Origin: Rana temporaria
Lineage: Eukaryota; Chordata; Amphibia; Anura; Ranidae
Direction of reading: 5' to 3'
Assembly (NCBI RefSeq): GCF_905171775.1
Contig: NC_053492.1
Coordinates: 326,828,720 to 326,892,719, forward strand
DNA: 64,000 nt
Under the pieces are notes generated by a model. The model ran no database searches, was not told where the DNA came from, and saw nothing but the letters and a program-made list of their open reading frames with translations. Shown here one piece after another: positions 30,914 through 41,637 of this stretch; within the stretch, counting starts at the first letter, position 1; each line of letters begins with the position of its first letter. Position numbers and translations under genes: made by a program.

Positions 30914-31305
30914 TGCACTAATTATTGTATAAATGTGACTGGCAGGGAAGGGGTTAACACTAGGGGGTGAGGAACGGGTTAAATGTGTATCCTGGGTGTG
31001 TTCTTACTGTGTGGGGGGAGGGGGGTGACTGGGGGAGGTGACCGATGCTGTGTCCCTGTGTCTCCTCTCCTCTGACAGCACGTGGAGCTCTGTGTTTACA
31101 CACAGAGCTGCACGTCCCTGCTGTGTTACCGACGATCGCGTGTACCCGGCGGACATCGCGGCCGCCAGGTACACGCATTGGCTCTTCAGCGATGCGCCGG
31201 GACAGTCTTTTATGCACTTTAAAAGACGTCCAAAGACGTCCACTTGGCACTTGAGAGCCGCGCTGTTGACGTCTTTTGTCAATAGCGCGGGTCTCAAGTT
31301 GTTTA

Positions 31306-31640
31306 GGAAGTTGTTAGTAAGCAGGGAATTCTGGGTAGAATCTTCACAGGAAATTAAACAGCCGCCATTCTTCGAGAAAATACTGCAGGAAGCAAGACGT
31401 GTATTTCTCAATTTATCGCCATCTATCCCTTAGAGAACTTAAAAAGTATGTTTTAATTATCTCATCTCTTATTGTATATCAGTGTTTCTCTAATGTATGC
31501 AATATTGTACTTATTGAGGTCTATTTCTGTTATTTTTGTAGTTTCACCTGGCTTATTCTAATAAAACTGAGATCAAAGAAATATGGTATCTGAAGTTTAT
31601 TGGACAAGAAGGTTTAGCTATATGTCCTTGAGACAGAACA
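31306..31640 (+). repeat. BEL/Pao 3' LTR, right part
   Basis: Resumes 'ggaagttgttagtaagcagg' and ends GACAGAACA, then GACTG (31641-31645). Contains about 40 bp near 31341-31382 and a block near 31510-31560 missing from the 5' LTR. Confidence 0.88.
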
Positions 31641-31651
31641 GACTGATTTAA

Positions 31652-32484
31652 CCACTTGAGCACCGGGTCATTGTAAAATGACGTCTTCAAGGTGGCTCTG
31701 AAAATCCAACAGGACGTCTATTGACGTCCTGGATTCCTCCGGCCACTGGGGGGCGCGCAAGCGCGCCCCCGAGATGCCGATGCGCGTGTCTGGCGGTCGC
31801 GATGTCCGCCAGGTACCCGTGATCGGTAATGACAGAGCAGGGACGTGGAGCTCTGTGTGTAAACACAGAGCTCCATGTCCTGTCAGGGGAGAGAGGAGAC
31901 CGATCTGTCTCCCTTGTACATAGGGACACAGATCGGTCACCTCCCCCAGTCACCCCCCTCACAGTTAGAACACAATACAGGTTCACATTTAACCCCTTCC
32001 TCACCCCCTAGTGTTAACCCCTTCAATGCCAGCCACATTTATACAGTAATTAGTGCATATTTATAGCACTGATCGCTGTATAAATGTGAATGGCGCCAAA
32101 AATGTGTCAAAAGTGTCCGATGTGTCCGCCATAATGTCGCAGTCCCAATAAAAAAATCGCAGATCGCCGCCATTACTAGTAAAAAAAATAATTAAATAAT
32201 AATAATAATTCTGTCCCATATTTTGTAAGCGCTTATTGCGATTATTTTTTTTTTTAGCGACCTAAACTGAGAAGTTTTTTTGTTTATAGCGCAAAAAATA
32301 AAAACCGCAGAGGTGATCAAATACCACCAAAAGAAAGCTCTATTTGTGGGGAAAAAAAGGGCGTCAATTTTGTTTGGGAGCCACGTCGCATGACCGCGCA
32401 ATTGTCAGTTAAAGCGATGCAGTGCCGGAAGCTGAAATTTCACCTGGGCAGGAGGGGGGGTATATGTGCCCGGTAAGCAAGTGG
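31652..32484. mobile_element. TTAA element, 833-bp copy
   Basis: TTAA at 31648-31651 and 32485-32488. Ends CCACTTGAGCACCGGG and CCGGTAAGCAAGTGG are inverse. Internal sequence such as 'accaccaaaagaaagctcta' is shared, inverted, with 14691-15599. It lies only a few bases from the right end of the BEL/Pao element. Non-coding. Confidence 0.82.
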
Positions 32485-32488
32485 TTAA

Positions 32489-32797
32489 TGCTATTTCTAT
32501 TAGTATTTGTTGCACATTGTTTAATTTTTCCTTTTTTCCAACTTTGTGTCCTGCTTTGTTTTTACCGCTTAATAACCGCTGCACGACTATATAAGTCGAC
32601 AGAATGGCACAGGCAGGCAAATGGGCCTACCCGTATAGCCCTTTAAATTTTCCGCCCATTGGGCGCGCGCCCGCGGCGTGCCTCCCGAGCGCGGTAGGTA
32701 TGGGCATTCTGCCTAGTGACACTGTCACTGATGACCGTTCCCCGTGATCGGGAACGGTCATCAGTGGCGTGTCACGTGTAGCCACACCACCTAACAG
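32489..32797. other. Short spacer with a palindrome
   Basis: GATGACCGTTCC / GGAACGGTCATC form a hairpin at 32732-32764. No gene. Confidence 0.5.
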
Positions 32798-32800
32798 TTA

Positions 32801-33288
32801 GGCCGGGTACACACGAACAAACATGTATGGTGAAAGCGGTCCGTCGGACCGTTTTCACCATACATGTCTGCCAGAGGGCTTCTGTACGATGGTTGTACAC
32901 ACCATCGTACAGAAGTTCGCGCGTAAACAATACGCGGGGCGTGTCCGCGATGACGCGGTGTCGCCGCGACAATGACGCGGCAACGTGGGCGGCCTGCCTT
33001 TAAAATGCTTCCACGCATGCGTCGAAGTCATTCGACGCATGCGAGGGACGGCGGGCGCCTGGACATGTACGGTAGGTCTGTACAGACGACCGTACATGTC
33101 CGAGCGGGCAGGATTCCAGCGGACTGTTTTAAAACAAGTCCAGGAATATTTGTCCGCTGGGAAAAGGCCCGGCGGGCAAATGTTTGCTGGAATTCGGCCC
33201 GCTCGCGCCCACACACGACCAAACATGTCTGCTGAAACTGGCCCGCGGACCAGTTTCAGCAGACATGTTTGGTCGTGAGTATGGGGCC
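32801..33288. mobile_element. Palindromic MITE (GGCCGGGTACACACGA family)
   Basis: TTA at 32798-32800 and 33289-33291. Multiple internal inverse pairs, e.g. 'gtccgtcggacc', 'gtacatgtccgagcgggc'. 488 bp, non-coding. Confidence 0.7.
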
Positions 33289-33342
33289 TTAGAATCACTC
33301 CCTAGGAAACACTTAACTCCTGCAGCGCCACCAAGTGGTTAA

Positions 33343-33917
33343 CCCCTTCACTGCCAGTGTAATTTTTACAGTAATCAGTGCATTTTTATAGAACTGTAAA
33401 AATGTCAATGGTCCCAAAATGGTGCCAAAAGTGTCTGCCATAATGTCGCAATCACGATAAAAATAGCAGATCGCCGGCATAACTAGTAAAAAAAATAAAA
33501 AAAATGCCATAAAACAGTCCCCTATTTTGTAGAAGCTATAACTTTGCGCAAACCAATCAATAAATGCTTATTGCGATTTTTTTTACCAAAAATATGTAGA
33601 ATACGTATCGGCCTAAATTGAGGAAAAAATTTTTTTTTTATTTATTTTATGGGGATATTTATTATAGCAAAAAGTTAAAAATATAGAATTTTTTCAAAAT
33701 TGTCGCTCTATTTTTGTTTATAGCGCAAAACAATAAAAACCGCAGAGGTGATCAAATACCACCAAAAGAAAGCTCTATTTGTGGGAAAAAAAGGACATCA
33801 ATTTTGTTTGGGAGCCACGTCGCACAACCACGCAATTGTCAGTTAAAGCGACGCAGCGCCGAATCGCAAAAAAGTGGCCTGGTCTTTGACCACCAAAATG
33901 GTCCGGGGCTGAAGTGG
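33343..33917. mobile_element. TTAA element, partial copy
   Basis: Right end GGGGCTGAAGTGG then TTAA (33918-33921). The left side starts at TTAA 33339-33342 but within what is internal sequence of the 31652-32484 copy, so the left terminus is missing. Shares 'taccaccaaaagaaagctct' with other copies. Confidence 0.6.
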
Positions 33918-33980
33918 TTAATTTGTTCACAAAAAATGAGAGGCAAAGCAGACTTGGCATATTCAAACATGAAACTCTAA

Positions 33981-34400
33981 GGGCCCTTTCAGATGGGACG
34001 GATCAGTAATGATCCGCCCCGTGAACATCCGCTTGCTCAGCGGGGATCGCTCCGTTGATCCCCTCTGAGTCAGCGGATGACAGGGTGGTCCCCACACACT
34101 GTGCAAGGACCGCCCTGTCTTTTCTATGCTCTCCCCTATGGGGGGATCGGGTGAACACGGACAGACGGTCCGTGTTCATCCGATCCCCCCATAGGGGAGA
34201 GCGTAGAAAAGACAGAAGGAAAAATAGGGTTTTCCTCCATCTGCAGAATCGGAGGAATGCGGAAGCGGGCGAGATCGGGTGTCAGCGGATGTTCATCCGC
34301 TGACACCCGCGATCTCATAGGGACCAATGTATGTCTTTTTTTCATCCACACACAGATGGATGAAAAAGCGAACATACGGTCCGCAGGTGTGAAAGGGGCC
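33981..34400. mobile_element. Fold-back MITE (GGGCCCTTTCA family), second copy
   Basis: Left end GGGCCCTTTCAGATGGG, right end CAGGTGTGAAAGGGGCC. Central hairpin around 34137-34205 ('ctcccctatggggggatcgg' and inverse). Related to 2965-3350. Confidence 0.7.
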
Positions 34401-34403
34401 TTA

Positions 34404-34787
34404 GGCCGCGTACACACGACCGGTCCAAACCGATGAAAACGGACCGAGGTCCATTTTCATTGGTCCAAACCGACCGTGTGTACGGCCCATCAGACTTTTG
34501 TCCTTCAGACCAAAGTTTTAGAACTCGCTTTAAAATCGAACCGAGGGACGGCTGACCATCGGTCAAAACCGATGGTTAGAACACAAAAGCAAAACCCGCG
34601 CATGCTCAGAACAAGTCGAGGCATGCTTGGAAGCATTGAACTTTTACGTCACCGCGTTCTGACCCGATCGGTTTTTGAACTGATGGTGTGTACCCACATC
34701 AGACCATCAGTCTGCTTCAGCGGTGAACCGATGAAAACGGTCCGTCGGACCATTCTTATTGGATGGATCAACCATGTGTACGCGGCC
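34404..34787. mobile_element. Palindromic MITE (GGCCGCGTACACACGAC family)
   Basis: Ends GGCCGCGTACACACGAC and GTGTACGCGGCC are inverse, flanked by TTA and TAA. It abuts MITEs on both sides. Confidence 0.65.
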
Positions 34788-34996
34788 TAAGGCCTCATGC
34801 ATACTGGACGTTTTTACAGCTGCTGTTTTTGGCTTCAGGTGTTTTTTTTTCTGCAGCCAGTAAACTCCCCAGCATGTTATCCTATGTGTCCATACACACA
34901 TAGGCTTTTATCAGCGTTCTTTGGCAGGGGCATTTTCTGGCTGGAAAAAAAAACAGAACTAGTGGGTTTGAAGAGAAGTTTTTCAGCTGGAAAAAT

Positions 34997-35213
34997 AGGA
35001 TTTTTGTACTCACCGTAAAATCCATTTCTCTGAGTTCATGGACGGACACAGCATCCTTTGACAGTAGGGTTATATCCGCTTCCTTTAGGAGAGTTTAGGC
35101 AGAAAAAAAGCACTTTAAGTGTTAACAACACTTTCCTCAGTGCAGCTCCTCCCAGGGGGCGTGGCCCTCCCGGGTATAACCCGCACCCTGCTCTAGCAGC
35201 CTCAGTTTGTAAC
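34997..35213. repeat. DIRS copy 3 left inverted terminal repeat
   Basis: 'cacagcatcctttgacagta' to 'gctctagcagcctcagttt' is inverted at 40322-40506. Confidence 0.88.
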
Positions 35214-35244
35214 AAGCAGTACAAACAAAAGAAGGGGTGGGTGC

Positions 35245-35345
35245 TGTGTACGTCCATGAGCTCAGAGAAATGGATTTTACGGTGAGTACAAAAATCCTAT
35301 TTTCTCTTCCGTTCATGGACGGACACAGCATCCTTTGACAGTAGG
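35245..35345. repeat. DIRS copy 3 internal complementary region
   Basis: Contains both terminal sequences head to head: 'ttacggtgagtacaaaaatc' and 'ctcttccgttcatggacgg'. Confidence 0.82.
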
Positions 35346-35432
35346 GACGTCCCCAAGCAGTGTCAAAAAATTTAGAGGGGTGGGAAAACAACACAGCAAA
35401 CCAGGTTACACCCCAAACAAAACCGGAGTTGC

Positions 35433-36358
35433 TCAACGGAGGAACTCCAACCATAAACTGCCGCCTGTAACACCTGCGGCCGAAGGAGGCATCAGAAGAT
35501 GCACAGACATCCACCTTGTAAAACTTTGAAAAAGTGTGGATCGACGACCAGGTCGCTGCCTTACACCCCTGTAACACAGAGGCTTGATGCCGGAAGCCCA
35601 AGAGGCCCCGAACTCCCTGGTCGAATGCGCCGTAACCCGAAAGGGAGGCGCCCGCCCCTTCAGGGCATAGGCCTGAAGCAAAATATGTCGGATCCACCTA
35701 GAAATGGTGGCCGACGAGACTGCCAGGCCCTCTTGTAGGACCAGCCACCGACACGAACAGTGAGTCCGACTTCTGGAACGGAACCGTAGCAGATAAGTAC
35801 ACTTGTAGGGCCCAAACCACATCCAGAGGATGTAAAGTGGCCTCCACCTGTTATTTCGGCTGAGGACATAAGGATGGAAGAACAATGTCCACAGAAATGT
35901 GAAAGCCGTAACGACCTTTGGGAGAAAAGACGGCTGCGACCGCAGCACCACCGTATCCTTATGGATGACCAAGTAGGGAGCCAGGCAAGACAAGGCCGCC
36001 CGTTCAGACACTCGTCTGATCTAGGTAATTTCCACCAGAAAAAAATCACCTTTTGTGACAGTCAACAAAGAACCTCCCGAATGTCCACAAAGGGAGCATC
36101 CTGAAGCACCTAAAGGACTAAATTCAAGTCCCACGGGGGTAGTGGAGGGCGCACCGGAGGGGCCACATGCCAGACCCCCTGAACAAACGCACGCACCAAG
36201 GAGTGCGACGCCAAAGGTGGCTGAAAGTAAACAGCCAGAGCAGAAATCTGACTCCTAACCGTACATAAGGCGAGAGCCTGATCCACACCCTGCTGTAAAA
36301 ACAGCAGAATCCTGTACACCGTGTATGTACGAGGGTGCCATTTCATCTCCTCACACAT
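35433..36358 (-). pseudogene. DIRS copy 3 tyrosine recombinase
   Basis: 36110-36358 encodes the N-terminal part (LLFLQQGVDQALALCTV). 35433-36011 carries the middle and the HSTR motif in TAHSTREFGASWA. The tyrosine segment (FSKFYKVDV) is in another frame, 35460-35590. The box I arginine region is decayed (MSERAALSCL). Frameshifts near 36015-36110 and near 35590. Confidence 0.78.
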
Positions 36359-36430
36359 AGAGATGTAGGACTGTAAAGCAGGGTGGAAGATTGGACTCTG
36401 CGACAGAAGATCTTCTCTCAGGGGAAGATG

Positions 36431-37935
36431 CTAGGGGGCGTCTGCCACCAGACGCACCAGGTCCGCGTACCAGGAGCGACGCGGCCAATCAGGGGCGATC
36501 AGGATTGACAGAAGCCCTTCAGCTTCCACTCTGCAGAGCAGGCGAGGAAGAAGCTTCCGAGGAGGGAAGGTGTAAATTAGGCGATAGTGACCCCAAGGAG
36601 CCAACGCGTCTGACGCGTCCGCCCACAAGTCTTTTGACCTGGCCACGAATTGTGGCACCTTCCGGTTGAGGCGGGACGCTAGAAGGTCCACGTCCGGAGC
36701 GCCCCACCTTTGGCACAGACCCTGAAACACCTGCGGGTGGAGAGACTACTCTCCTCAGTCTAGTGCAGTGCGACTTAGGTAGTCGGGTTGCCAATTCTGT
36801 ACTCCCGGAATGTACACGGCCGATAGAGCCAGAACGGACCTTTCGGCCCACCGAAGGATGAACGCGACCTCCGTCACTGCAGCTGAACTCCATGTGCCTC
36901 CCTGATGATTGACGTACGCCACGGATCCAGGGACCACCTGGCAAGGCACAGCTTGATTGCTCAGAGCTCCAGAATATTAATCGGTAGGCGGGACTCCACC
37001 TGAGTCCAGTGCCCCTGGGCTGACTGGGTGTCCCAAACGCCCCTCCCCAACCGGAGAGGCTGGCATCCGACGTGACCACTGTCCAGTGGCACGGCAGAAA
37101 AAACGACTTCCCGGCCTGAAGCCAGCCACCACACCAGGGGAGACATGACCAGTTGACTCAAATGAAACTGGTAATCCAGAGATGACGAAAGCTTGTCCCA
37201 ACGTGACAGCAGGTCCCTCTGTAGCACCCAGGTGTGGAATTGGGCATACGGAACCGCCTCGAAAGAGGCCACCATCAGACCCAGAACCCTCATGCAGAAT
37301 CGCAGAAATGACTACTTCTTGGTTCGACAACTGCTGCACAGCAGATTGCAGAGTCTGAAGTTTTTCCGTTAGGAGAAAAAACTCCCGCCCGGCGGAATCC
37401 AGGACTAGTCCCAGGTATTTCAGTCTCTCAGACAGAATCAACACTGACTTCTGGACAATACAGAAGCCAGCCAAACTCTTGGAGAGTCTGACAAGTGTCC
37501 TCCACCCATCCTGAGTTCGAAGAAACTCGTAGGAGAATGTCGTGCAGACATCCCACGATAACAAACCCCCGCTGTCCCAGCCGGGCCAGTATCGGGACGA
37601 GCACCTTGGTGAAAACCCGTGGTGCCGACACCAAGTCGAGCAGGAAGGCCACAAGTTGAAAATGGTCCTCCCTGACCGCAAAGCATAGAAATCTCAGGTG
37701 CTTTGAGCATACGGGAACCTGCAGGTACGCGTTCATGACCTCCAAGGACGCCAGAAAATCCCCCTGAGGGAGTGCTGCTATTACCGAGTGAATCGACACC
37801 ATCCTGAAATATTGCAATTTGACAAAACAAACGAGGGACTTGAGGCCCAGGATTGGACGGACCCTGTCCTCCTCGGGGACTACCAACAGATTGGAGTAAA
37901 ACCCCTGAGACAGTTCCATCGAGGAACTGGCACAA
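36431..37935 (-). pseudogene. DIRS copy 3 reverse transcriptase-RNase H
   Basis: RT part at 37428-37919 (SLEVMNAYLQVPVC, then CLHD where YLDD should be), so catalytic residues are lost. RNase H pieces at 36519-37293 (VTSDASLSGWGGA with the first aspartate; VAYVNHQGGTWSS), and the post-RNase H domain at 36431-36730. Several frameshifts. Confidence 0.76.
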
Positions 37936-39200
37936 TCACTCCCCTGACCAGAAGATCCTGGACAGCCCCTGACAGAGCCAACCGGCGAACCGGAGGAATC
38001 CAGAAGATGGAGGGAAAAAATCCTGTTTGGTAATCAAGAGAAAAACTCTAACGTGTACCCTGAGGAAACTACTTTGCAACCCCAACGGTCGGAGAGGAGA
38101 GACCTCCACCGAGCCGCGAATTCGCGCAGCCAGTCCCCCACCCGAGACACGGGCGGGGGGCAAAACCTCAGGCGGAAGCAGGTATGTCCGCAGACTTGAT
38201 GGGCTTGCGGTACCAGGTGCGCTGCTGCCCCGCAGCGGGGGTCTTAGCACCTGCAAACCTTGTCCCACCGCACAGGGCGGGCGAAAAGAACTCTTGGGGG
38301 TAGTAAAGGAGGGTCCGTGCTCATGGTGAGGTCCCTAGCCCTTCCCAGACTGTGGGAACAGCATGCTCTTACCACCCGTGGCAGCCTTAATGAAGCCATT
38401 CAGGGAAGTCCCAAAAGGACCCTTAAAGGGTAATTCACCAAGGCCTCCTCTGAGGACTAGGCTGCAGACCAGCACTTCAGCCACACAAGGCGGCGCAGTA
38501 CCACCATATAGGCGGAAGCCCTGGAAAGCGAGAGCGTAACAAGGACCGACTCACAGACAAATTTTAGACCCAGAACTGATTGTTCAGCAAGGTACTTGCA
38601 GGTCTCGGAAGCATCCTGCTTCTGCAGCAAAAAAAAACGTTAACCGTACAGTCAGAGTCCATGACACCAGAGCTCCGGCCAAAAAACAGTCTCACGGCCA
38701 AACCCCCATACCGCGAAGATGGAGCGGGCCACAGCCACCATACTCCCATCCGCGGGGTCCTCAAAGGCGGGGGCCCTGTCCACATGGTGGTCAGCTCAAC
38801 CTGGACACTGGAGGGTCCACGGACGAAGGAGAGACCCACCTTAACAAAAAAGGTCCTCCACAAAGGGATAATGGATCGCAATGCAAAAACTGTCTGCGGC
38901 GTCTCCCATTCCTTGTAGAACAACTGTCCCAAAAAAAGGAACACAAGGAAAACATTGTCAGTGCGTGGCGGTTTGCAGGACCCAAAAAGGGACTGGCACA
39001 GTAGGTGCCCCCGCTCCATCCTCAATATCACACCTGCAGAAAAAATAGCTCCAACAATACCTAACAGCAACCGACCCTGATCAGAGTCACTCTCACTGTG
39101 CGCGTGGGTTAAGCCTGCATCATCTGACAATACAGTGTCAGAGATATCCCCAGAAGCAGGCCAGGGTGGGGGGCACTAATATACCCCCCATCCGGCCACT
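37936..39200 (-). pseudogene. DIRS copy 3 gag remnant
   Basis: Broken frames at 37936-38268 and 38564-39130. The acidic segment MSDDAGLTHAHSESDSD matches the acidic stretch of copy 1 Gag, and a later piece reads GSCKPPRTDNVFLV, akin to FRKPPRTAKVF. The part at 38230-38870 is what copy 1 lacks. Confidence 0.6.
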
Positions 39201-40321
39201 AGTCGCTTCAACCTGGCGAGAAAAAAACGCCACCGCCATTGTCATAGCAGATGTGGTAGGGGGAGGGGCAGCAAGGGTTAACTCAGGCTTACAGGAGAAG
39301 AGTACCTGTCCAGGCTCTATAATCCCCCCCCCCCGCTGTGTCACCAACCTGCAAAGCAGAAAAACAAACACAGTCACCTCCCGGCCGTTACAGAGCATGG
39401 GGGGGCCCCCAGGGAAACTCACCACCCTCCCTGTGCGGCGCGGTCTGAGAGAGTCTGTGCGTCTGATGAGAAGCCGACTGTGCTGCGTCTGTCTCCCATA
39501 GGCAGATTCGCGGTCTTTCTCCAGCACGAAAACGGCCACACGAGGCCAAACTAATTTCAAGATGGCCGCCGAATGAGTAAAAAACAGCCTAGGACCACAA
39601 GAAAATGGCCGCCAAGCTATATAAGGCGCGACTCCGACAAAATGGCGGCCGTTGCGCATTTAAAAAGACAGTGACACAGCAAAAACAGCAGAGCACAAAA
39701 TTCACATTCCAGCACACAAAAATGCCCTGTAGTGAACACACACAACCCCCGCTACGCACACAGGTGATAGGAGACCCCAGAAAAAAAAAACCCTCACAGC
39801 CGTCACCCAAATGGGAAAGGAGGGAGAGGATATAAGGGAGAGAAGAAAGCAGGGCAAGCCCTCAGTCGACCTCCCAGGGGAAAATTCCAGCCAGACCACT
39901 TACCTGAGCAAGGGGCCACTACTTACCCGTCCTGCGACCACCGGCTGGAGGTATCCCAGACAGAACCAACGTCCGCTAAACGGCATGGCTGTCGGCCAGA
40001 CACACTGTGACAAAGCCATAAAAGACCGGTCAAATGTGTGCCCTAGAACAAGATGTTCCCCGGCCGCCCCTGGAGCAACGGGGCCTGTCGTGGATGTCCC
40101 AAAGCTGAGCTAAGGGCCGCCACGCGCTCGATGGCCGAACATGGGGGGGACTACAAGAGTCAAGACCCAGCCTGTCACCCAGTCGGCTGTTCATAGAAAA
40201 ATCACAGGATTCAAAAATGCAGGAACAAAATAATAAAAGCGAAAAAAAATCGCAAGAAAAAAAATCTCCAGAGTACAGGACTCCAGAAGTGCCTGACCTC
40301 TCCTGTCGTTTGGCAGGAAAA
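39201..40321 (-). other. DIRS copy 3 5' untranslated part
   Basis: No gene. Shares 'aaaatggcggccg' blocks and 'ctgcgaccaccggctggagg' with copy 1 (13226-13255). Confidence 0.55.
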
Positions 40322-40506
40322 AACTGAGGCTGCTAGAGCAGGGTGTGGGTTATACCCTGGAGGGCCACGCCCCCTGGGAGGAGCTGCACTGAGGAAAGTG
40401 TTGTTAACACTTAAAGTGCTTTTTTTCTGCCTAAACTTTCCTAAAGGAAGCGGATATAACCCTACTGTCAAAGGATGCTGTGTCCGTCAATGAACGGAAG
40501 AGAAAA
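40322..40506. repeat. DIRS copy 3 right inverted terminal repeat
   Basis: Inverse of 34997-35213, ending TGAACGGAAGAGAAAA. Confidence 0.88.
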
Positions 40507-40671
40507 CATTCTTACACGATGCTAAAAAAAATGCTGACTATTTTGCGTTTAAGAGCCATAAGCTTTCGTGGGAGTTATTTAAAAAAAAAAAAAAACACGC
40601 TACTGCAAAACTCATTCTACAGCTTTCTACCAACGCTAATGTAATTTTTATAACGTCCAGTGTGAATGAGA

Positions 40672-41637
40672 CCCAATTTGCCTTTAATATATTGGTTTAA
40701 TAAAGTTTGGCACATTTATTTTTTTATACACTTTTGTAAATCTAATGGCTCGTTTTATTTTCTATCAAGTTCAATACAATAAAATGAAACAGTCCTAGTG
40801 CTAAACGGACACAAATAAATACAATACAGCTGTAAATACAAATACAACTAGGTAGTGTTGCATACAAAAAATGTCTGTGCGTTTCGGTCATAGTCACATC
40901 TTTATATAAAAAGTCTGCTATACTTACCAACATAACTATAGTAGCAATAAGTCTGGTTGATTCGAACATCTTTTTAAGCTGTTTCACCGGTCCCATAAGA
41001 AAACAAGTGCTAATAAAAATAAGAGAAATAATTGCCATTACATTTTCATATAGATTGGTTATTTTACATTGGAATTATATGTGCATTACAATCATTTGGT
41101 ACCCAGGATTCTATCTGTCTATAAACCACAATGTCTCGGCTATATATACCCACCCACAACCAACATAATTACCTAGTTGACTTTGGAAGAAGGGGGTAAT
41201 TTAAGAGGGCAGAACATTTTAAAATGTAGTTTGTTCAGGATAGACTATAAAAGATTTACTAAACCCAGTACCCCACACGGACTATATTAGAGGACTGCTG
41301 ATAACCGGCAAATTCTGTTTACACTGTGATCAGCTGTGATTGGACACAGCTGGTCACATAGTAAAGAGCCGCTGTGATTGGCTCTTTAGCCCGATCTGCG
41401 ATCAGCTGTGTCCGAAGAATGTGGCTATCGCAGAAAACTGCTGATGCGTGCTGCAGGAGGCGCAGGCGCATGAGCACAGGGGAACGTCATATGAGAGATG
41501 TAACCAATCCTCCTACATAGGTTTAACTTGTTTATCTGAAGTCTTCTTCTTTCTACACCCCTTCAAAAGGGTGTATCATTTAAAATAGGGCTTGACAAAT
41601 TTGCTTTGAATCTAGGAGCCAGCTAAAAAAGTTAGGA
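40672..41637. other. Host-like intronic sequence around the SFT2D exon
   Basis: AT-rich, no element termini in 40680-41260, so probably original intron. 41300-41420 carries a repeat phrase ('ctgtgatcagctgtgattgg', partly inverted later), and 41590-41637 another repeat fragment ('ctaggagccagctaaaaaag'). Confidence 0.5.
40928..41009 (-). CDS. SFT2D1: Single exon of an SFT2-domain protein gene (SFT2D1-like)
   Basis: On the minus strand an 82-bp exon encodes 27 full residues beginning TCFLMGPVKQLKKMFESTR and ending LIATIVML. This is the conserved segment of the vertebrate SFT2 family, small four-helix membrane proteins of Golgi/endosome vesicle traffic, where a loop joins two transmembrane helices. 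Splice signals are clean: upstream a pyrimidine-rich tract ending TTTTTATTAG, downstream GTAAGTA. The exon starts in phase 1 (one leftover base) and ends on a codon boundary. Reading past the donor gives unrelated residues and a stop. Neighbouring exons are not in the window, so introns on both sides exceed 22 kb or the copy is isolated. Choice of SFT2D1 over SFT2D2/3 is from memory of the wording and is less sure than the family. Confidence 0.82.

Larger units (their letters stand above)
24328..31301. mobile_element. TTAA element inside the 3' LTR, hosting DIRS copy 2
   Basis: Begins CCACTTGCTTACTGGG after TTAA (24324-24327). Ends CTCAAGTTG before TTTA (31302-31305), a one-base decay of TTAA. 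The 5' LTR shows the same TTAA uninterrupted. Minus the DIRS insert the element is about 920 bp, close to the other copies (833-909 bp). Confidence 0.75.
6995..31640 (+). mobile_element. BEL/Pao LTR retrotransposon expanded by nested insertions
   Basis: The 5' LTR starts TGTTCTGTCC and ends GACAGAACA. The 3' LTR starts TGTTCTGTCC at 24150 and ends GACAGAACA at 31640. GACTG precedes (6990-6994) and follows (31641-31645) the element, the 5-bp duplication usual for BEL/Pao. Order inside: LTR, degenerate gag (7648-8500), pol linker (13801-14263), reverse-transcriptase/RNase H end (22922-23335), integrase (23336-24135), purine tract, LTR. Everything else between these limits belongs to later insertions. 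All genes are broken and the central RT is deleted. Confidence 0.85.
34997..40506 (-). mobile_element. DIRS retrotransposon copy 3, degenerate
   Basis: ITRs at 34997-35213 and 40322-40506, internal complementary region at 35245-35345. Same subfamily as copy 1 and about 800 bp longer. On the minus strand: gag remnants, RT-RNase H, recombinase, all with frameshifts and stops. Confidence 0.88.
34791..40671. mobile_element. MITE split by DIRS copy 3
   Basis: The left part, 34791-34996, starts GGCCTCATGCATACTGGACG. The right part, 40507-40671, ends ACGTCCAGTGTGAATGAGACC, its diverged inverse. The pieces are separated exactly by the DIRS element. Confidence 0.6.

Noticed and set aside
3000..35000. 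CRISPR-like or regularly spaced repeats
   Set aside because: Direct repeats seen are MITE arms, minisatellites or LTRs; no regular spacer pattern, and the DNA is clearly vertebrate.
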